DNA of 64,000 nucleotides from assembly GCF_014851675.1 (NCBI RefSeq), contig NZ_JACVAE010000001.1, forward strand, positions 2,170,001-2,234,000. The letters run 5' to 3'. Made by a program: the position numbers and the translations under genes. The stretch's first letter is position 1; each line of letters opens with the position of its first letter. Below are positions 16,788 to 25,802 of this stretch, in pieces. Source of the stretch: Rhizobium sp. ARZ01 (lineage in GTDB: Bacteria; Pseudomonadota; Alphaproteobacteria; Rhizobiales; Rhizobiaceae). The notes beneath the pieces are model-generated. The model was not told where the DNA came from. It worked only from the letters and a program-made list of their open reading frames with translations, and did not search any database.

Positions 16788-19007
16788 TCAGAACTCTTGC
16801 CAATTGTCCGTTTCGACGAACCCGCCGTTGGCGACGCGCTTGGGGCTCGCCTGCGATTGCCACTGGGTTTGAACACTCGAACGGACCGGTGTTGCGGCCA
16901 TCGATGCCGCCGCCTGTCGCAGCGCTGCCGACTGCACGGATGCGCCGAGATCAAAGCGACCGACGAGTTCGCGCAATCGGCCGGCTTCGGTCGCAAGCGT
17001 CGAGGCTGCGGCATTTGCTTCTTCGACCATGGCGGCGTTCTGCTGGGTCACCTGGTCCATCTGGTTGACGGCCGTATTGACCTCGGACAGGCCGACCGAC
17101 TGCTCACGGGCGGAGGTAGCTATTGCATCCATGTGCTGGTTGATTTGTGCGACATAGTCGCCAATCGTGCGCAGCGCCAGACCCGTATCACGCACCAGCT
17201 TTACCCCGCCCTGAACTTCCGCGCTCGAGTTTCGGATCAGGTCCTTGATTTCCTTTGCAGCCTGGGCCGAGCGCTGGGCAAGTTCGCGCACTTCCTGAGC
17301 GACGACGGCAAAGCCCTTGCCCGCCTCGCCCGCCCGTGCGGCCTCGACGCCGGCGTTGAGCGCCAGCAGGTTGGTCTGGAAGGCGATCTCATCGATCACG
17401 CCGATGATGTTGGAGATCTGGTTCGAGGATTGCTCGATCCTCTCCATCGCCTCCACGGCGTTGTCGACCACCGCACCAGACTTCACTGCGCTGGTATTGG
17501 CCTGGATCGCGACCGCGCGCGCCTCGTCCGCACGCTTGGAGGAGTTCCCGACGTTGACGGTGATCTGGTCGAGGGCTGCGGCGGTTTCTTCGAGTGAGGC
17601 GGCCTGCTGCTCGGTTCGCTTGGAGAGATCGTCGGCGCTCTGGCTGATCTCGCGGCTGCCGCTGTCGATCGAGTGCGTCGACTGGGCGACTGCGGTCAGG
17701 GCGCCGCCGAGTTGGCGCACGGCCGCGTTCAGATCGTGGCGCAGTTGCTCGAAATCGGGAGCGAAAGGTTCGTTCAATTCGAAGGCAAGGTCACCGGCTG
17801 CGAGCTTGCGCAGGCCTATTGCAAGACCAGAGGTCGCCTCGTTCAGACGCTCTTGCGCAGCGGCTTCCGCTTCCTGCTGCAGGCGGATGCGTTCGGCTTC
17901 CACCTTCGCACGGTTGGCAGCAGCTTCTTCCTCCAGACGCTTGTTGGCGATCGCCGCCTGACGGAACACCTCGAGCGCATTGGCCATCTCACCGATCTCG
18001 TCGCGACGCCCGAGGCCCGTTACGGTGATGGTGGTATCGCCATTGGCAAGATCACGCATGGCGCCCGTCACCGTTATGATCGGTCGGGAGATCGAACGGC
18101 CGATGAGATAGACACAGGCGGCAAGTATGAGAACGGTGGCTACGAGCGCCGCGAGGGCAATCGTGATGTTGCGTGCAGCGACACGTGCATTCTCGGCCTC
18201 GTTTGTGGCCTTGAGCTTGTTGAATTCGGCAACGATTCCCTCGATGACCGGCTCGACGGAGGCATAGGCGTTAGAAGCCGCCTTACGGGTCTCCCCTTCC
18301 GTCAGCGTCAGGTCGGCATAGGCCTTGAAGGCGGATGCATAGGTTCCAAGTGCTCCCATGACATTGCGGTGAATTTCTGCAGAGCCAAAACGATCCGCAG
18401 GCAAACCTGCAAAGGCCTCGACCTCCTTTGCATGTTCGGCAACCAACTTCACGTCACGGCGAATGATGAAGTCTTTTTCATGTCGCCGAAGGTTCAGCAG
18501 TTTCGCGCGAACAGCGTCGTTTGATACCGACTTAAGCTGCTCTTCGATCTTGTGGACCGCCTTGCGCATCGCGCCTTCCAGCCCTTCATCCGGGGTGAGG
18601 CCAAGTGCCTTGTTCTTCTCGACGAGTCCATCGAAAGCGGCGATGTAGGCATCGTAGCCTTTCGTGATGGTGTCGAGTTTCGCGCGCGTCGAACTGTCGG
18701 CGAAGCTTGCGAGATCGGCGATCACCGCCCGGGCCTCGTCGGCCTGGGCCGCAAACTTATCTACCGAGCCCAGATCCTTGCGCAGCAGGAAGTCCTTCTC
18801 GTAGCGTCGACCTTCGAGGAAGTTGATGTTGAGCGAGGAGACGTCGTCCTGTGCACGCGACAATGTGTCGGTGACAGCGCGATACTCGCCGTCGACTTCA
18901 CGCTGAAACAGGAAGATGCCGGAAATCATGGCGATTCCGACAAAGGCAACGACGGCAAGGAGGAAGATTCGGTGGGCGATTTTCAGTTGTGCGAAGAGGC
19001 GTGACAT
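16788..19007 (-). CDS. Methyl-accepting chemotaxis protein with HBM sensor
   Basis: A 739-residue chemoreceptor. After an N-terminal membrane helix (about residues 13-33) comes a helical periplasmic sensor with two related motifs, [10 protein letters not shown] and [11 protein letters not shown], as in helical bimodular (HBM) domains. A second membrane segment is followed by a HAMP domain ([23 protein letters not shown]), a coiled helix and second HAMP-like part, then the signalling hairpin [22 protein letters not shown]. The last five residues are NWQEF, matching the xWxxF tether that binds CheR/CheB. The ATG at 19007 has GGAG upstream. No other chemotaxis genes are nearby, so it presumably joins arrays encoded elsewhere. 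Confidence 0.94.
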   Translation of the reverse strand: MSRLFAQLKIAHRIFLLAVVAFVGIAMISGIFLFQREVDGEYRAVTDTLSRAQDDVSSLNINFLEGRRYEKDFLLRKDLGSVDKFAAQADEARAVIADLASFADSSTRAKLDTITKGYDAYIAAFDGLVEKNKALGLTPDEGLEGAMRKAVHKIEEQLKSVSNDAVRAKLLNLRRHEKDFIIRRDVKLVAEHAKEVEAFAGLPADRFGSAEIHRNVMGALGTYASAFKAYADLTLTEGETRKAASNAYASVEPVIEGIVAEFNKLKATNEAENARVAARNITIALAALVATVLILAACVYLIGRSISRPIITVTGAMRDLANGDTTITVTGLGRRDEIGEMANALEVFRQAAIANKRLEEEAAANRAKVEAERIRLQQEAEAAAQERLNEATSGLAIGLRKLAAGDLAFELNEPFAPDFEQLRHDLNAAVRQLGGALTAVAQSTHSIDSGSREISQSADDLSKRTEQQAASLEETAAALDQITVNVGNSSKRADEARAVAIQANTSAVKSGAVVDNAVEAMERIEQSSNQISNIIGVIDEIAFQTNLLALNAGVEAARAGEAGKGFAVVAQEVRELAQRSAQAAKEIKDLIRNSSAEVQGGVKLVRDTGLALRTIGDYVAQINQHMDAIATSAREQSVGLSEVNTAVNQMDQVTQQNAAMVEEANAAASTLATEAGRLRELVGRFDLGASVQSAALRQAAASMAATPVRSSVQTQWQSQASPKRVANGGFVETDNWQEF

Positions 19008-19183
19008 GAAAGGGCTCCGGGACGGGGAGAACACGACGTTCCGCTTCGCATCTATCCACTTGAGAACTTTCGTAAAATTTAATTCAAATATCCCTAATGT
19101 TGGTGATTACGCTACGTGAGGGCGCTATCCCGCCGAATAATGTGACCCCACGCCGATGCATTCGGCCCTCGCCGCCGTTTGAA

Positions 19184-19684
19184 CTATTCCGGCAAGCGTG
19201 CGTCGCCGAGATCGACAGCTAAGAGGCGTGCCAGCCCATCGGCGACGATCGCGTGATCGATGCGTTGCGGCACGCCGGAAACTGTCACGGCGCCGACGCA
19301 GCCGAGCCCATCGATGAGAATCGGAAAGCCGCCGCCATGGGTGGCGAAGTCGGCGAGCGGCAGGTTGTGCGCCTCCTCCTGGACGCGGTGCGCATAGGCA
19401 AGCCTTCGTCCGACGAGATAGGAGGAATTCCAGAGGCGCAGGACCGTGTTGCGCTTGCGGCGGATCCATTCCGCATTATCCGTGGTCGTACCCTCGAGTG
19501 CGCAGTGGAACAGGATGCGGTCGCGCATCGAGATATCGATGGCGATGGCCGCACCACGCTCGACGGCGATGTCGCGCAGGATGCCCCCGAGCCTCCATGC
19601 CGTGTCGCCGTCAAAGCGGCTGAAACGCAGCAGTTCTTCTTGTCTCTCCAGCCGCGCGATATCGCTCTTGAGATCTTCCGTCAT
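19184..19684 (-). CDS. UPF0303 / GlcG-HbpS-like family protein
   Basis: A 166-residue protein of the UPF0303 group (YBR137W-like, related to haem-degrading HbpS/GlcG folds). Recognisable pieces are FDGDTAWRLGGILRDIA, AIAIDISMRDRILFHCALEGT, RKRNTVLRLWNSSY and the glycine-rich FATHGGGFPILIDGLGCVGAVTVSGVPQ. GGGGAGGCG lies directly upstream of the ATG at 19684. The molecular function of this family is not settled; no ligand is claimed. It is 93 bp downstream of the formylglycine-generating enzyme gene on the same strand and may be co-transcribed. Confidence 0.85.
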   Translation of the reverse strand: MTEDLKSDIARLERQEELLRFSRFDGDTAWRLGGILRDIAVERGAAIAIDISMRDRILFHCALEGTTTDNAEWIRRKRNTVLRLWNSSYLVGRRLAYAHRVQEEAHNLPLADFATHGGGFPILIDGLGCVGAVTVSGVPQRIDHAIVADGLARLLAVDLGDARLPE

Positions 19685-19777
19685 TGTCGCCTCCCCCTCA
19701 GCCCTCGGATCTAATGTTTGGGTACCCCGCCGCGATCTCTCGCACAAGATGCGCTAACGACCGGCATACTCCCGGGG

Positions 19778-20740
19778 TCACGGCCGCGTAATGCAGCGGA
19801 AACCGATGTGTGTCGTTGCGGCGTTCTCCTCGTGCGCGTGCCGTGCCGCCGGCCGATAGCGCCGGCAGTAGTTCGGCGCGCAGAGATGGGAACCGCCCTT
19901 GACCACGCGACGCGCGATCAGGATCTCCGGCATGCGGGGATCGCGGCTTCCTTCGATGTCAGCACCCCGCGGGTTTACAGGTACACAGCAGCTTTTTTGC
20001 GCCGGTTCCGTATGACGGGAGGACCAGTAATCACTCGTCCACTCCCACACATTGCCGATCATGTCGTAGAGGCCGTAGCCGTTCGACGGAAAGCTGCCGA
20101 CCGGCGAGGTCCGATCGAAGCCGTCCGGCTTCAGGTTCTCGGTCGGAAACATCCCATGCCACGTGTTTGCCATGAATCGGCCGTCCGGCACCAGTTCCTC
20201 ACCCCAGGCGAATTCCGTACCGTCCCGCCCACCTTTGGCGGCAAACTCCCATTCGGCTTCCGTCGGCAGGTCCCGGCCCGCCCAGTCCGCATATGCCATG
20301 GCATCCTCATAGGAGACTTGCACGACAGGATGGTCGTATTTGCCCCGGATGTTGCTCTGTCGACCATAGGGCCGGCGCCAGTCCGCACCGAACCTGAAAT
20401 TCCACCACTGCGACGGGTCTGGCCCGGAAATTCGCTTCGGCGGATCGAAAACGACAGAGCCGGCCCTTAGCATAGGCGGCTGCGCACCGGGATAGTCATC
20501 AGCGTTCGACCGTCGCTCCGCCACCGTGACGTATCCCGTCGCCTCCACGAAGGCCATGAACTGCCGGTTCGTGACCGGCGTAACATCCATCCAGAAGCCG
20601 TCGACCCGAACGGGATGCGCGGGCGCCTCTTCAGGATAGTGATGGTCCGAACCCATCGTGAACGTCCCGCCCTCGATCCACACCTGACCGGACGGCTCTG
20701 CCACTCCCGCCTGACCCGACTGCTGAATCCGCTCGCTCAT
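19778..20740 (-). CDS. Formylglycine-generating enzyme family protein
   Basis: A 320-residue FGE/SUMF1-fold protein. It starts its fold with VWIEGGTFTMGSD, has the LPTEAEWEFAAKGG and NVWEWTSDYW segments, and ends with the catalytic region KGGSHLCAPNYCRRYRPAAR...GFRC. Cys287 and Cys292 correspond to the two copper-coordinating active-site cysteines of true FGEs, so it should be able to oxidise a sulfatase cysteine to formylglycine. No signal peptide is visible, suggesting cytoplasmic action before export of a client. No sulfatase is encoded within the window. The ATG at 20740 follows GGAAGGCGAG. Confidence 0.92.
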   Translation of the reverse strand: MSERIQQSGQAGVAEPSGQVWIEGGTFTMGSDHHYPEEAPAHPVRVDGFWMDVTPVTNRQFMAFVEATGYVTVAERRSNADDYPGAQPPMLRAGSVVFDPPKRISGPDPSQWWNFRFGADWRRPYGRQSNIRGKYDHPVVQVSYEDAMAYADWAGRDLPTEAEWEFAAKGGRDGTEFAWGEELVPDGRFMANTWHGMFPTENLKPDGFDRTSPVGSFPSNGYGLYDMIGNVWEWTSDYWSSRHTEPAQKSCCVPVNPRGADIEGSRDPRMPEILIARRVVKGGSHLCAPNYCRRYRPAARHAHEENAATTHIGFRCITRP

Positions 20741-20945
20741 CGGCTCGCCTTCCACGTCATCGACGCCATGCCAGCGGCGCAGGCATGAACGCTACACCGG
20801 AAAAGCTACGTTCGTTCAATCCGGCCGGCAGATCAAGTGACTGACACGAAACAACGATGGCTCGGTCACGCCAATCGATGTAGTGGAGCGGTGTTGGATC
20901 GTGCATACCAAGGACGGGCGATCGATATGAGGCGGAGGATTGGCC

Positions 20946-21716
20946 ATGGCAGCAGGCAAGGACGAAGCCAGGATTGCGCTCGTCACGGGAGGCGGCACCG
21001 GTATCGGCCGGGCGATTGCCGAGGCGTTGAGCGCGCAAAACTATGCCGTCGTTATCACTGGCCGGCGGCAGGCAGTCCTGGAGGCTGCGGCCACAGAAAT
21101 GTCGACGAAGACGGGCGGCACAATCCGTGCGGCTCCCTGCGACATCGGCGATCCGCAGCAGGTCTCAAGTCTTTTCGAACACATCCGCACGGCGTTCGGC
21201 CGCCTCGACCTTCTGGTCAACAATGCCGGTTCGAATGTGCCGGCGATCCCGATGGAAGACCTTACCTTCGAGCAGTGGAACAGCGTTATCTCGGTGAACC
21301 TTACCGGCGCCTTCCTGTGCACCCAGCAGGCACTCAAGCTTATGAAAGCACAAACGCCGCGCGGCGGTCGGATCATAAACAACGGCTCGATATCGGCAAC
21401 GACGCCACGGCCACATTCGGCGCCCTACACGGCAACCAAGCACGCAATCACCGGGCTGACGAAATCCACCGCACTCGACGGGCGCGCCTTTGACATCGCC
21501 TGCGGCCAGATCGACATCGGCAACGCGTCGACGGACATGACAGAACGGATGAGCACCGGCGTACTGCAGGCGAACGGCGAGATCGCCGCCGAACCGACCA
21601 TCCCCGTCAAGCACATCGCCGACGCCGTACTCTACATGGCAAGCCTGCCGCTGGAAGCCAACGTGCTGACCATGACAGTCATGGCGACGAAGATGCCACT
21701 GGTCGGGCGTGGCTAG
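20946..21716 (+). CDS. SDR-family oxidoreductase
   Basis: A 256-residue classical short-chain dehydrogenase/reductase. The dinucleotide loop is [10 protein letters not shown], followed by NNAGSN, the catalytic serine region NGSISATTP and YTATKHA (Tyr/Lys pair). GGAGG at 20934-20938 supports the ATG at 20946. Basic residues after the second strand (TGRRQ) favour NADP(H). The substrate is not predictable. It is divergent from the formylglycine-generating enzyme gene with about 205 bp between starts, and convergent with the LysE exporter. Confidence 0.92.
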   Translation: MAAGKDEARIALVTGGGTGIGRAIAEALSAQNYAVVITGRRQAVLEAAATEMSTKTGGTIRAAPCDIGDPQQVSSLFEHIRTAFGRLDLLVNNAGSNVPAIPMEDLTFEQWNSVISVNLTGAFLCTQQALKLMKAQTPRGGRIINNGSISATTPRPHSAPYTATKHAITGLTKSTALDGRAFDIACGQIDIGNASTDMTERMSTGVLQANGEIAAEPTIPVKHIADAVLYMASLPLEANVLTMTVMATKMPLVGRG

Positions 21717-21728
21717 GCTCAGGACTTG

Positions 21729-22283
21729 TCAGGCCAGGGCGCTCGTCATTGCTGCGATTGAGAATCCGCCAAGCACGAAAGCTGCTCCCTTGTAGGAATG
21801 CCGCCGGATCGCGGCGGGCAGCATGGAGCCCAGCGCCACCCATCCAATACCCGCGAGCGTGGAAAGCAGGACGAAGGTCGCGACGTGCAGCGCGGTTTCC
21901 TCGGTCGTCGAATGCGGAATCAGCATGGTCCCGACGATCATCGCCTTGGGATTGAAGATCGTCGTCAGGAACACGCGCCCGAAAACGTCGGAGCCGACCG
22001 CCCCCCTCGCATCCGACTTCGCACTCCAAAGACGGATCGCCGATAGTGCGAGCCATCCGGAAGCGGCCACCTTCAGGGCGGGCATCGCCCACCAGACCCC
22101 GCTCACCAGCGTTGCAGTCCAGACGAAGAACGAGATCGCCAAAGCATAGCCCGCCGCCTCCGCGAGCGGCAGCAAACGGGATTGCCACAACCCGTTGGCC
22201 GCGCCAGAGGCGGCCAGAACGGTGTTAGTCGGCCCAGGCGTCAGCAGGATGATCGTGGAGGTCAGCAGAAACGGCGTCATCAT
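21729..22283 (-). CDS. LysE-family amino-acid exporter
   Basis: A 184-residue membrane protein of the LysE/RhtB superfamily. It begins MMTPFLLTSTIILLTPGPTNTVLAASG with the family's conserved TPGPTN motif in the first helix; about five further hydrophobic segments follow, and NPKAMIVGTMLIP is the second conserved motif. It is at the short end for RhtB proteins (about 200). The start is one of two adjacent ATGs (22283 or 22280) with no clear ribosome site. The upstream leader carries a promoter-like sequence and a minus-strand terminator (22412-22508), so expression may be controlled by attenuation. The exported substrate is unknown. Confidence 0.85.
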   Translation of the reverse strand: MMTPFLLTSTIILLTPGPTNTVLAASGAANGLWQSRLLPLAEAAGYALAISFFVWTATLVSGVWWAMPALKVAASGWLALSAIRLWSAKSDARGAVGSDVFGRVFLTTIFNPKAMIVGTMLIPHSTTEETALHVATFVLLSTLAGIGWVALGSMLPAAIRRHSYKGAAFVLGGFSIAAMTSALA

Positions 22284-22411
22284 ATAGGCTAATGTAGTCC
22301 GGCGGCTCGGAATGGATTTTCGGCGGAGTTTCCTCAATCGTTGCCGGCAGCGCAAGTCCGCTATCCCTACGATGCGCGCTTCGGCCGCACACTGGCCGCG
22401 TCGTGGAGCGC

Positions 22412-22508
22412 AAAAAGGGCGCTCGACCCTTTCGGGGAGCGCCCTTATCCTGTCGGACGTCGGCGGCTCGGCAAACGCCGATACCACACGTATCCGTTTT
22501 TCAGGTAG
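22412..22508 (-). ncRNA. Candidate small RNA or LysE leader with intrinsic terminator
   Basis: On the minus strand, AAGGGCGCTC (22446-22437) pairs perfectly with GAGCGCCCTT (22424-22415) around a 12-base loop and runs into TTTTTG: a canonical intrinsic terminator. Upstream are TTGAAA (22543-22538), a 17-base spacer and CATATC (22520-22515), a plausible promoter, predicting an RNA of about 97 nt. It lies between the divergent hydrolase and LysE genes and no minus-strand coding region ends here. It is therefore either a free small RNA or a riboswitch/attenuator leader of the LysE gene that starts 129 bp further on. Confidence 0.5.
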
Positions 22509-22577
22509 GGCGGTGATATGTGATGCGTTGCGGCCGATTTCAAGGGCGTCACCGATCAATACGACAAGGGAGAGAAA

Positions 22578-23219
22578 ATGAGCGACAGGTTACTGCTCGA
22601 TGGCCCCGCGGACGCCGGGATTACGATCCTGCTTGCACATGGCGCCGGCGCTCCGATGGACTCGGCATCGATGTGCGCGGCAGCAGGCGCCCTGGCGGAA
22701 GCCGACTTTCGTGTCGCCCGCTTCGAGTTCGCCTACATGGCCGCACGGCGGACGTCCGGCGATCGCAAGCCGCCTCCGCGCGCCGAAACGCTGAAGCCGG
22801 AATATCACGAGGCGATCCGGGCACTCGGCGCGACCGGTCCGCTCGTCATCGGCGGCAAATCGATGGGCGGACGGGTGGCGAGCATGATCGCCGACGAACT
22901 TCATTCGGCCGGCGCAATCACGGGCCTGTTGTGCCTCGGCTACCCCTTCCACCCTCCAGGAAAGCCGGAAGCCCTTCGCACAAAACACCTTGTCAATCTT
23001 TCAACCCCCGCCCTGATCTGCCAGGGAACCCGCGACGAGTTCGGGACAAAGGATGAGGTCGATACCTACGGTCTCTCAAAGAGCATCGAAATCGTCTGGC
23101 TGGAGGATGGCGACCACGACCTGAAGCCGCGCAAGACAATCTCCGGATTTTCGACGGCCGATCATCTCCACACCATGGCCACGGCCGTCAGGAACTGGGC
23201 AGATCGCCTGCGCGCCTGA
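22578..23219 (+). CDS. Alpha/beta hydrolase (KANL3/Tex30-like)
   Basis: A 213-residue alpha/beta-hydrolase. It opens LLLDGPADAGITILLAHGAGAPMDS (oxyanion-side HGAG), and the nucleophile elbow is GGKSMGGR with Ser95. The acid is probably the Asp in CQGTRDEFG and the base the His in EDGDHDLKP. This matches the short Tex30/KANL3-type hydrolases widespread in proteobacteria, whose substrates are unknown. GGGAGAG precedes the ATG at 22578. It converges on the next gene with a 15-bp gap. Confidence 0.88.
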   Translation: MSDRLLLDGPADAGITILLAHGAGAPMDSASMCAAAGALAEADFRVARFEFAYMAARRTSGDRKPPPRAETLKPEYHEAIRALGATGPLVIGGKSMGGRVASMIADELHSAGAITGLLCLGYPFHPPGKPEALRTKHLVNLSTPALICQGTRDEFGTKDEVDTYGLSKSIEIVWLEDGDHDLKPRKTISGFSTADHLHTMATAVRNWADRLRA

Positions 23220-23234
23220 TTGCCCACACGCCCC

Positions 23235-23852
23235 TCAACAACCCGCAGAAGGATGCAGGACGGGGCTATAACCGGCCGCAAGAGCAGCAAGCATCGATGG
23301 CGGGGTCAGTACGCCGTCTACCGGGCCTATCTTGGCCGCGCGTTGATAGCCGAAGGGGCTCCACAGATACGGCAGACCATTCGCCAGGAGATAGGCTGCC
23401 TCCGCCGACGCGACCATAGCCCCGTCGGGAAGGTCCTCCAACGGCACCTTAAGCGCATGCAGCCGCTTGCGCCCACGATCCAGCCGCTCGGCATGCAGTT
23501 TCGCATCCATTGTCGCAGCTAGAGGGGGATCAACGCGGTTTCCGACGCTCCAGGCGCCTCGAAACGCTTCCGCCGCTTCCCGGCGGCACAGGAAACAGGG
23601 CCTGTGCCCGGCCGCGAGTGCGGTCGCCTCGTCGAGGAAGAACAGCTCGGTCCAGCTTCGCTGCGCCATCACGGCGCGTCGGATGCCCTTGTATTCGCAC
23701 GCGCAGGTGATCCATGCCTTGGACGTCCATCGCCGTGACGTGAGCGTGCGCGTCGCCGGGTCATGAATGATGCCGCGGTTGCCTGTAAACAGGCCGCGCG
23801 CATCGACCGCGACAATATCGCCAAACGGGGTGACACGGTTTTGCAGCGGCAA
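23235..23852 (-). CDS. Conserved hypothetical protein with CxxC motif
   Basis: A 205-residue protein I cannot assign. Its centre reads AGHRPCFLCRREAAEAFRGAW, whose RPCxxCR arrangement resembles a small zinc-binding element; the N-terminal half has VTPFGDIVAVDARGLFTGNRG and SRRWTSKAWITCACEYKG, and the C-terminal half LPDGAMVASAEAAYLLANG and LWSPFGY. The probable start is TTG at 23852 with GAGGA 8 bases upstream; no ATG fits better. Base composition is normal for the region, in contrast to the AT-rich 400 bp upstream. No signal peptide or membrane segment is seen. Confidence 0.7.
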   Translation of the reverse strand: MPLQNRVTPFGDIVAVDARGLFTGNRGIIHDPATRTLTSRRWTSKAWITCACEYKGIRRAVMAQRSWTELFFLDEATALAAGHRPCFLCRREAAEAFRGAWSVGNRVDPPLAATMDAKLHAERLDRGRKRLHALKVPLEDLPDGAMVASAEAAYLLANGLPYLWSPFGYQRAAKIGPVDGVLTPPSMLAALAAGYSPVLHPSAGC

Positions 23853-24259
23853 GCGAATGTTCCTCGGAGGAAACGTAGATCAAACGGACAATATTCGTAA
23901 CTGGCATAAACTGAATTGGATATACCAAAATTGATGTGCGATTCCTTCAAAGAATGTACGAAAAACGTACCGGAAAGATCGGTGAATCGTCGTACATCGA
24001 CACCACTATTCCCAGGTGTTACGATAAATCTACTGTGAAACTTACTAAGTTCCGCAGAGAGACGGCAACAGATTGAACCGCCGACAATCTCTCCGAAGCT
24101 CCGCTCGGATATTCGCATTTTGGCATCGGCATTGTCGCCATTCGGCGATAGCCCGGAAAGCAAAGATACAGTCTACATGAATGTGTTGTCAGTCAGCTGA
24201 AGCAAGCGTGCCCGGCTCTGGAGCGCGCATTTGCTCCAGAGCCAGGGAGGCTCTTCGGC
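23853..24259. other. AT-rich intergenic region upstream of the haem peroxidase
   Basis: This 407-bp gap is visibly richer in A and T than its flanks, with no supportable coding region. It contains small inverted sequences such as GTACGaaaaaCGTAC (near 23956) and should carry the divergent promoters for the hypothetical protein and the peroxidase. The low GC, shared with the 141-residue gene downstream, suggests acquired DNA. Confidence 0.6.
24214..24243 (+). promoter_or_regulatory. Perfect 11-bp hairpin abutting the peroxidase ribosome site
   Basis: GGCTCTGGAGC (24214-24224) pairs perfectly with GCTCCAGAGCC (24233-24243) around an 8-base loop. The ribosome site GGGAGG (24245-24250) follows immediately, ahead of the ATG at 24260. 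There is no T-run, so it is more likely a 5' UTR stabiliser, protein-binding hairpin or translational control element than a terminator. Confidence 0.6.
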
Positions 24260-25774
24260 ATGGTGGCGCGGCACCGTCGTGGATTGCATGCCGTTCCAGA
24301 TACGGTCACCTCCCCCGAGGATAGGCCTTGCCGGCGGCGGGCGTTTGCCGGTCCGCCGGATCGCCTGGTGCCGTACAAGCGCTACTTCGGCAGCATGCCA
24401 GAGGCAACGCTGCCTTCCGCAGCCGTTTGCGCCGAACTCGGCGCTACCTTCCGCTTCAACATCAGCGCTACAGAAGCAGAGACCGACATTCCCGTCGGCT
24501 ACACCTATCTTTGCCAATTCGTCTTTCACGACCTGACATCCATGGTCCCGCACACTGGCGCGGACGGGCAACCGCTGAACCAGCGTTCGGCCAGCCTGGA
24601 CCTCGACAGCGTCTTCGGCACTACCATGGCCGACCCGACAAAACCGGCCAGCCCCATGGCAATTGGCGCGACCGCTCCCACCGGCAGGCCATGTGACCTG
24701 CCGCGCGATACGAGGGGCAGAGCCATGATCGCCGACCCGCGCAACGACGACAACTTGCCGCTGGCGCAGACGCATATGGCGATCATCCGTTTTTACAACG
24801 CGATCGTCACTCGCCTGCCAGACCTGTCGGAGGCCGACACACGGCGGCTGGCCGTCGCCCATTTCCAGTCTGTCGTCCTCCACGACGTCCTGCCGCGCCT
24901 GATCGATCCGACCGTCTACGAAGACATTATGCAAAACGGACGCGCGGTCATCCATGCCGGCTCGCGGGAGACCGGCGAATTCCTGATCCCGCTCGAATTC
25001 GCCGCCGCCTGCGCGCGCTTCGGTCACTCGATGATCAGGACCGTCTATCAACACTGGAACTCCGCCAATGCAGGCGCCATGCTCTATGGCTATTGGAAAA
25101 ACACTTTCAACAGCAGCGATCCTCCGCTCGACGGTGCGCATGACGAGCCGCGGTCTTGCCTGGTCGACCGATGGGTCGCGCAGTGGGGCCGGCTGCTGTC
25201 TAGCCGGCCGTCTCCGACCGGACAACCTCCCCTGCTCGCCTCCCGCATCGACACAGTGTTTGCCTACCCGCTGGCGGACATTCCAAAAGTCGCCCTGCCG
25301 GAACTTGCCTCCAGCAGTCTGCTGCCGTCCACCAATATCGCGACGCTATCGCTGCTGCGTGGATTGTCGCTGCGACTGAACAGCGGCCAGGCTGTAGCAC
25401 GGCAGATATTGGCCGCAGTTGTGGATCGCGGCGGTCCGGCCTTTCCGATCCTCACGCCTGCGCAAATCGTCCGGGACGAGCCGGACGCGGTGCGAAGCTT
25501 GCTGACCCAACCCCGGGTGGGCGCCCAGACGTTGGCCGCAAGCACGCCGCTGCTGCTCTACACGCTGAAGGAGGCTGCCGTCCTGAGTGACGGGATGCGG
25601 TTGGGGCCGATGGGCAGCCGCATCGTCATGGAAACCGTGCACGCGGCGATCGAGGCGGCACAATACTCGATCTTCGCGTCGCGCTGGAAGCCCAACCCCA
25701 AGCTGATGCCAGCAACCGCCGATCGCTACACCTTTGCAGATCTGATCTCCTTCGCAGGCCTCTCAAACCAGTGA
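24260..25774 (+). CDS. Animal-type haem peroxidase family protein
   Basis: A 504-residue member of the animal haem peroxidase (peroxidase-cyclooxygenase) superfamily. The distal segment is CQFVFHDLT, with His90 at the distal position and the following Asp that normally binds calcium. The Asp that precedes this His in mammalian enzymes, and forms a haem ester, is Phe here, so haem is probably not ester-linked at that site. DPRNDDN places Arg161 as distal Arg, and ARFGHS gives His256 as the proximal ligand. No signal peptide is present; the N-terminus is basic. GGGAGG supports the ATG at 24260. The 141-residue gene follows after 28 bp in the same direction. The substrate is unknown. Confidence 0.88.
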   Translation: MVARHRRGLHAVPDTVTSPEDRPCRRRAFAGPPDRLVPYKRYFGSMPEATLPSAAVCAELGATFRFNISATEAETDIPVGYTYLCQFVFHDLTSMVPHTGADGQPLNQRSASLDLDSVFGTTMADPTKPASPMAIGATAPTGRPCDLPRDTRGRAMIADPRNDDNLPLAQTHMAIIRFYNAIVTRLPDLSEADTRRLAVAHFQSVVLHDVLPRLIDPTVYEDIMQNGRAVIHAGSRETGEFLIPLEFAAACARFGHSMIRTVYQHWNSANAGAMLYGYWKNTFNSSDPPLDGAHDEPRSCLVDRWVAQWGRLLSSRPSPTGQPPLLASRIDTVFAYPLADIPKVALPELASSSLLPSTNIATLSLLRGLSLRLNSGQAVARQILAAVVDRGGPAFPILTPAQIVRDEPDAVRSLLTQPRVGAQTLAASTPLLLYTLKEAAVLSDGMRLGPMGSRIVMETVHAAIEAAQYSIFASRWKPNPKLMPATADRYTFADLISFAGLSNQ

Positions 25775-25802
25775 CATGCCCAACAAAGGAAAGGACCAGG
25801 CA

